A DNA stretch of 7,755 nt from UBA8828 sp046315175 (lineage in GTDB: Bacteria; Verrucomicrobiota; Verrucomicrobiia; Opitutales; UBA953): assembly GCA_046315175.1 (NCBI GenBank), contig JBKDBK010000084.1, forward strand, positions 1-7,755. Reading direction: 5' to 3'. Under the pieces are notes generated by a model. It had not been told where the DNA came from. It was given only the letters and a program-made list of their open reading frames with translations, and made no database searches. Of the stretch, positions 1 to 6,300 are shown piece after piece; position 1 is the stretch's first letter; every line of letters begins with the position of its first letter. The position numbers were made by a program, and so were the translations under genes.

Positions 1-390
1 GACGACAAAGGTCCTCGACACGACGGCGCCGTAGGGATCGGAGGAGGAGGCGGCGGGCATGGCCTCCCTGACCTGCACGCGGTTGGCGTCGGTGCCGAAG
101 TTCGCCCCGGTGCCGGCGGCGGTGAAGACAAGGGTGCCTCCGCCGTTGACGGTCAGGGAGGAGAAGGAGAGGAGGGAAGCCTGCGCGGTGGTGTCGACCC
201 GGATCTCGGTGTAACCATGCGCCGCGGTGAGGGCGCCGAGCGTCTCGAGGTTGGCGGATGCGGCGCTGTTGACGAGGCGGAGGGTGGCGTCGCGGCCGGT
301 GAAGGCGGCGGCGCCGCCGAGGCGGTTGGCGAGGTTGGTGGCGGAGTTGTCAACGACGAGGGTGTCGCCGCCGCGGACGTTGAGGCCGCC
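1..390 (-). other. 'DNSATN...ETLGAL' module, cut by the window edge (residues 2456-2585)
   Basis: Its anchors are LNVRGGDTLVVDNSATNLAN, TGRDATLRLVNSAASAN, LETLGALTAAHGYTEIRV, LLSFSSLTVNGGGTLVF and NFGTDANRVQV, followed by a more charged, less repetitive tail (REAMPAASSSDPYGAVV). In PATR proteins I remember, an LDN-type module with 'ETLGAL' and 'LG..NRV' is followed by a short segment ending in a DFATYD-like word. The final residues seen here fit the beginning of that segment. The protein continues past base 1. Confidence 0.65.
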
Positions 391-3300
391 GGCGGTCCAG
401 CCGGAGGCCATGGAGCCGGCCCCGGAGAGGGTCATGGTGCCGCCGCCGCCGAGGAGGCTCAGTCCGCCGCTGGTGAAGGCAGGCAGAACGGAGGTGACGT
501 TGAGGGAGCCTGAGCCGAGCTTGTAGAGCGAGTGCGCGGTGTTGGCGGCGGTGCCTGATAGGTTGACGGTGCCCGCCCCCAGCACGCTGAGAATGTGGCC
601 GGTGAGGCGGAAGCTGCCGGTGTGATTCAGGGTCGCGCCGGCGGCGGCGCCGATGCCGGCGTCCTGCCTGAGGTTCAGCTCGCCGGAGAGCGTGGCGGAC
701 CCCGAGGCGACGAAGAGGTTGCCAAGGCCGTCGCCATGGTAGAGTCCGCTGGCGACGTTTGAGTTGTGGAAGGAAAGGACGACGGAATTGGCGAGGGTGA
801 CGCCGTCAGCCAGCTCGATGGCGGCGCCCTGACCCTGGTTGACGACCGCGATATTGGAGGCGGAGCCGAGCGCGTTGCTCGTGAGCAGACGAAGGACGCC
901 GGCGTCGACGCGGATGCCACCGGTGAAGGAGGTGGGGTCGTTGAGCTGGTTGAGGGCGCCCGACCAGGAGGTCGCCGTGATGGCGCCGAGGGCGAGGATG
1001 CCGTTGTCGGACTTGACGATCTGGGTGGCGGCGCCGGCGTCGGCGAGCGTGCCGGTGAGGGTCAGGGTGTTGCCGGCCGAGACTTGGATGTTGGTCGTGG
1101 TGGCGCCGGCGGCGAGGTCCAGCGTGCGGGCGCTGGAGAAGGTGCCGGTGGCGCGGAAGGTCGCGCCATTGCCTAGGATGAGGTGGTTGGCGGCGTCGCC
1201 CAGGGCGGCGTCGGAGGATGCGGCAAGCGTGCCGGCGGCAATCCCGACGCCGCCGGAGAACGTGTTGCCGGCGTTGGTCAGGGTGAGCAGGCCGATGCCC
1301 TGCTTGTTCAGGCCGGAGGTGCCGGAGACGACGCCCGAGAGGGTGAGGCCGCCCGCGAGATTGCTGGCGTAGTCGGTGCCGGCGGAGAGGACGCGGTTGC
1401 CGAGGGCGAGGTCGTCGGCGATGACCAGGTGCCCGCGATGGGCGTGGTAGTTGCCGGTGTGGCCGTCGACGTCCGACAGGGTTAGGGTTCCCGTGCCGAG
1501 CTTGGAGAGTGAGCCGGAGCCGGTCAGGGCGCCGGCGACGGTGCCATCGGTCGTCTGGGTGACGATCAGGCCGACCTCGCCGAGGTCGAGGGTGGAGCCG
1601 GCCGCGGTGCTGAGGCTGCCCACCATGGGCCCGGAGCGCAGGAGGGCGTTGGGAAGGGTGGTCTTGGCCTGGGTCGGCGTGGTGACGTTGGCGTAGAGGC
1701 CGTAGCCGCCGCCGCTGTTGAAGAATGCGATGTTGATGTCGTGCCAGCCGGCGGCGAGCTCGATGGTCCCGGAGCGCTCGGTGACGCCCTGGGCGAAGTT
1801 GTTGTTCACCAACAGCTGGCCGTTGATCCAGAGATTGGAGCCGTCGTCGGACGCGGTAAAGAAGGTGTAGGTGCCGGCGGTCTCGGCGAAGAACTGGCCG
1901 TCCCAGCGGGCGGTGAAGGTGGCGCTGCCGGAATTGTAGGGCGAAGGGAAGCCGCTGCCCGTGCCGACGAAGTCGAAGGTCGCCCCCCGGAGCGAGCTGG
2001 AGGCGTAGAAGGCGGAGCCCGAGGAGACCATCTTGGCGTCGAGCGCGCCCAGGTTGGCGAGGTCGCCCACGCCGCCGGAGGCGCCGACAGGGGTGTAGAG
2101 CCCGGTGAGGCCGGACTGGGACTGGGCGACAAAGGTGGTGCCTGACTGGACCGCGAGGGGTCCGGAAAGGGCGCCCTGGAGGCTGAGGGTGCCGGCCGAG
2201 AGGGTGACCCCGCCGGCCTGGGTGTGGTAGCCTCCCGTAAGCGCCAGGGTGCCGGAGCCGGACTTGACGAGTGAGCCGGCGCCGGAGAGGGAACCGGTGT
2301 AGGTGGTGGAGGCGTTGTTGGCGCCGACGGTGAGGGCGACGGCGGCCGGGGTGGCGGCGTTGTTCTGGAGGGAGATGCCTCCGGAGCCGGAGAGTCCGCC
2401 GAGGGTGAAGGCGTTGCCCGTGACGGCGCTGTCGAAGGCGAGCGTGCCGCCGGAGAGGACGGTGGTGCTGGTGGCGAGCGCGGAGGCGTGAGCGAGGCGA
2501 ACGGTTCCGGTGCGGAGCGTGGTGACGCCCGTGTGGGCGTTGGCGCCGGAAAGGATGAGGGCGTTCGCGCCGACGGTGGTCAGGTTAAGCGCGGAGCCGG
2601 CGGGGTCGGCGAGGCTGCCGGCGAAGGTGCGGTTGGCCGCCGTGGTGTCGAAGGCCAAGCTGGATCCGGCCGCGAGGTTGCCGGTGCCGACGAGGGTGGC
2701 GACATCGGCGTCGGCGACGCCGGCCCCGAGGGCGAGGGTGGCGCCGGAGGCGATGGACCAGCGGCCGGCGGCGTCCCATCCGGCGAGCGACGAGGTGGAG
2801 CCGATGGAAAGGACGCCGGCGGCGACGGTCGTGTTGCCTGAGTAGGTGTTGGCTCCGGTGAGCGAGAGGTTGCCCTCGCCGGCCTTGACCAGGCCGGCGG
2901 TCCCCGTGATGGCCCCGGAGAGCACGCCGTCGAGCGAGCCGGAACCGCGGGCGACGCGGACCGTGCGGTCGGCGGAGCCTAGGTCGATGGCGTTGGCGAA
3001 GGTGACGGTGTTGTTGGAGAGGGCGTGGCCGAGGAGGAGCTCGCCGCCGTTGGGAATGAAGGATCCCGATCCCCAGGCGACTTGGGCGCCGGCGCCTCCG
3101 AGGTTGACAGTGCGGGCGGCGCCGGTGGCGGCGAAGCCGGTGGAACCGGTGAGGGTCACCTGACCCGCCCCGGTGCCGAGGGCGCGGGAGAAGTCGCCCG
3201 CGGCGAGGTCGAGGACGCCGCCGGCGAGGGTGAGGGCGCCGGTGCCGCCGCTGGCGCCGATGCCGCCGGCGAGGGAGGTGGCGTTGGAGAGGCGGAGGAC

Positions 3301-6300
3301 GCCTCCGGACAACGTGACGAGGCCGGTGTTGGTGTTGGCGGCGCTGAGGTTGACGACGCCGGTGCCGGCAACGGTTAGGCGGCCTGAGCCGGAGAAGGCG
3401 CCGGTGAAGGTGAGGGTGCGGGCGACGCCGGTGGCGGCGTCGGTGGTGTTGATGGTGAGGCCGGTGGCGGCGTCGGTCAGCGAGATGGTCTTGGCGGTCG
3501 ACCAATCGGCGAGGGCGCCGAGGGTGGCGGCCCCGGCGGTGAAGGTCTCATTGGTGTTGTTGGCGTTGATGCCGCCGACGCCGACGTTGAGGCGACCTCC
3601 GGTGAGGTTGTAAGTCGCGGTGCCGCTGCGACTGGTGTTGAAGTCAATCCCGCGGACATTGGCGGTGCCGCCCGACTGGTTGAAGACACCCGAGCCGTCC
3701 CAGTGGAGGAGGACGTTGGTGTTCAGGACGTTCAACGTACCGCCGGAGAGGTTGTAGGTGCCGTTGGAGCCGCCTGATCCCCAGTGATTGAGCAGGAAGG
3801 AGTTGCCGGTGCCGACCTGGATGGTGTTGCCAGTTATCGTGAGGGCGCCGCCGGACTGGTTGATGACGGTCGTCTTGCCGGACTGATTGGCTCCGATGAT
3901 GCCGTTGAGCGTGATGTCGCCGCCGGTGATAGCGAGGGTCCCCGTGTTGAGGTCGGTCCGGCTACCGTTGGCGACGACGGTGCCGCCGGAAATCGTCACG
4001 CGGCCGCCGCCGTCGACGAAGAAGTGAGACAGGCTGTGCGTACCGGAGGCGATCTCAACCGAACCCGCGGCGCCCATCGAGAGAACGCCGCCGAGGGCGA
4101 GGTTGGCGCCGATGACATCCGTGCCGGAGCTATGGTTAAAGGTGAGGCTGGAGGCGGCGAGTGTGCCGTTGCGGATGACGGAGCCCGAGGAAGCGAGGGC
4201 GCTGACGGTGACAGCGCCGAAGGTGGAGGTGCCGCCGCCGAGGTCGAGGAAGGCGCCGCCGGAGATGGTCAGGCTGCCGCCGCCGGTGATGCTCGCGCCG
4301 GAGGCGAGGGCGAGGTTGCCGGCGGAAAGGGTGGTGGCGCCGCTGTAGGTGTTGGTGCCGCTGAGGGTGAGGGTGTTGGCACCGATCTTGACCAGGCCGA
4401 CCGCGCCGCCGTTGGCGCCGGTGGAGTTGGTGATCGCGGTCTCGAGGGTGAAGGAGCCAGGTCCGGTATTGAACCCGAGGAGGGAGCCCGCGCGGAGACC
4501 GGTGACACCAGAGGCGTCGTAAAGCGAGGGGAGGAGGGTCGCCAGGTCGGCGTTGGTGAAGTCGCCGGCGCCGGCGACCTCCAACATCAGGGTTGTGCCG
4601 GAGCGGACCTGGGTGTTGGCGGCGTTGGCGAGGGCGGTGCGCGAGGCGAGCTCGAGGGTGCCGTTGGCGACGGTGGTAAGCCCGGTGTAGGTGCTGGAAC
4701 CCGAGAGGGTGAGGGTGTTGGATCCGATCTTGGTGACCGCGAGCGCGCCATTGGCGCCGTCGGCGACGATGCCGGAGAAGACGCGGTTGCCGTCGGTGGT
4801 GTCGAACCCGAGGGCCGACCCAGCGGCGAAGTTACCGGTGGCGATGAGGGCGGAGACCTGGGCGGCGGTGAAGGGATTGCCGACGGCGAGGGTCGTGCCG
4901 GAGGAGGCGGTCCAGCGGCCGGCGACGTCCCATCCGGGCAGGGAGGAGACGGAGCCGAGGGCGAGGGTGCCGGCGTTGAGGGCGGTGTTGCCGGCGTAGG
5001 TGTTGACGCCGACGAGGCGCAGGGTGCCGGAGCCGAGCTTGGTGACGCCGCCGGAGCCGACGCCGTCGGCGTTGAGGCCCTGGGCGATGGTGGCGGTGAA
5101 GCCGCCGTCGTCGAGGACGGCCCCGCCGGAACGGATCAGGGTGGCGACGCCGGAAAGGAGGTTGGAGGTGTTGGAATTGGCGCGCAGCGTGCCGCCGTCG
5201 AAGATAGCAACGGCGGCGCCAACTCCGCGGTTGACGGTGTTGGCGACGAGGGTGCCGCCGGCGAGCAGGGTGAGGGTGCCGCTGGAATAGCGGCTACTGG
5301 AAGCAAGCTGGACTTGGTTGATGTTGGCGACCGCAGGGCCGGCTCCGCCTCCGATGGTGAGGAAGCCGCTTGAGTAGCTGTTTTGACCGACACGAACCCA
5401 GTCCTGGGCGTGGTTGAAGGTGCCGCCGGTGATGATGAGGGAGGCTCTGTAGGGTGCGCTGCCACCATCGCCGATGTAGGTGCCATCGCCGGAGGTGTTG
5501 AGGAGAGGGGCGAAGTTGACGATGCCCCCGGTCTGGAGGAAGGTGGCGTCCTGGCTGTTCTGCCCGATGACGAAATAGCGGTTGGAAGCGATGGTGAGCA
5601 CCCCCTCCGCCATGGTGAAGTTGCCGCCGGAGTCGGACCCGACATGGAAACGGTTGGCGCTGCTGACGTAGTTGTTGCCGACAACGAGGGTGCCGGCGCC
5701 AGTCTTGGTGACGCCGCCCGAGCCGGACCAGGCGGCGGAGGCGGCGGCGACGTTGGTGCCGAGGGTGAGCGAGCCCCCGGCGTCGACCTGGATGACGTTG
5801 CCGGAGCCGGTCAGCGAGAGGGTGCGCGCGGCGGAGGTGCCGGAGCTGCCGGTGAAGCGCAGGGTGCCGCCATCGAGGGAGAGCGCGGTGCCGATCCCGA
5901 GATTGCTGGAGACGGTGTCGGCGAGGGTGGAGAAGGCGAGGGTGCCGCCGGCGACGTGGACGGAGCCGGTGAAGGTGCTGGCGCCCGCGAGATAGAGGGT
6001 GCCGGGGCCGGTCTTGACCAAGCCGAGGGCGCCGGCGCCGGTGTTGGCGAGGATGGGCCCGTAGGTGCGATCGCCGGCGGAGGTGTCGAAGCCGATGCGG
6101 GAACCGGCGGCGAAGTTGCCGGTGCCGAGCATGGCGGTGAGCTGGCCCTCGGTGACGAGGTTGCCGACGGCGATTCCCGCGCCGCTGGCCACGCTGAAGC
6201 CCCCGGCGCGATTCCAGCCAGGGAGGGCGTCGACGGACTCGACGACCAGGGTGCCGGCGCTGACGGTGGTGGCGCCGGTGTAGGAGTTAACTCCGGTGAG

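Noticed and set aside
1480..1493. Telomere-like GGTTAGGGTT on the plus strand
   Set aside because: It is a single occurrence and encodes the GTLTL part of PATR 14 on the minus strand (ACCCTAACC).
1678..2112. PA14-like segment as a separate gene
   Set aside because: No stop or start separates it from PATR 13 or PATR 14; it is in the same frame and is best read as a domain insertion.
2585..3505. Minus-strand open frame of 306 codons, very Arg/His/Pro-rich
   Set aside because: It is out of register with the giant frame and overlaps PATR 10, the SRALG linker, PATR 11 and module D. Its composition is the usual out-of-frame reading of GCC/ACC/CGC-type codons.
227..3613. Numerous shorter plus-strand frames of 80-180 codons with Pro/Val/Arg-rich products
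   Set aside because: All overlap well-supported repeat modules on the opposite strand and show no motif, ribosome-binding site or conserved domain. High GC alone explains their length.
3784..5373. Plus-strand open frame of 529 codons giving a Gly/Ala/Glu-rich product that superficially resembles a PE_PGRS-like protein
   Set aside because: It lies codon-for-codon antisense to the real frame. In this register antisense stops require sense codons TTA, CTA or TCA, which this gene nearly avoids. The frame ends exactly at a sense TCA serine codon (5371-5373). The product has no domain and reads as the complement of GCC/GGC/ACC codons.
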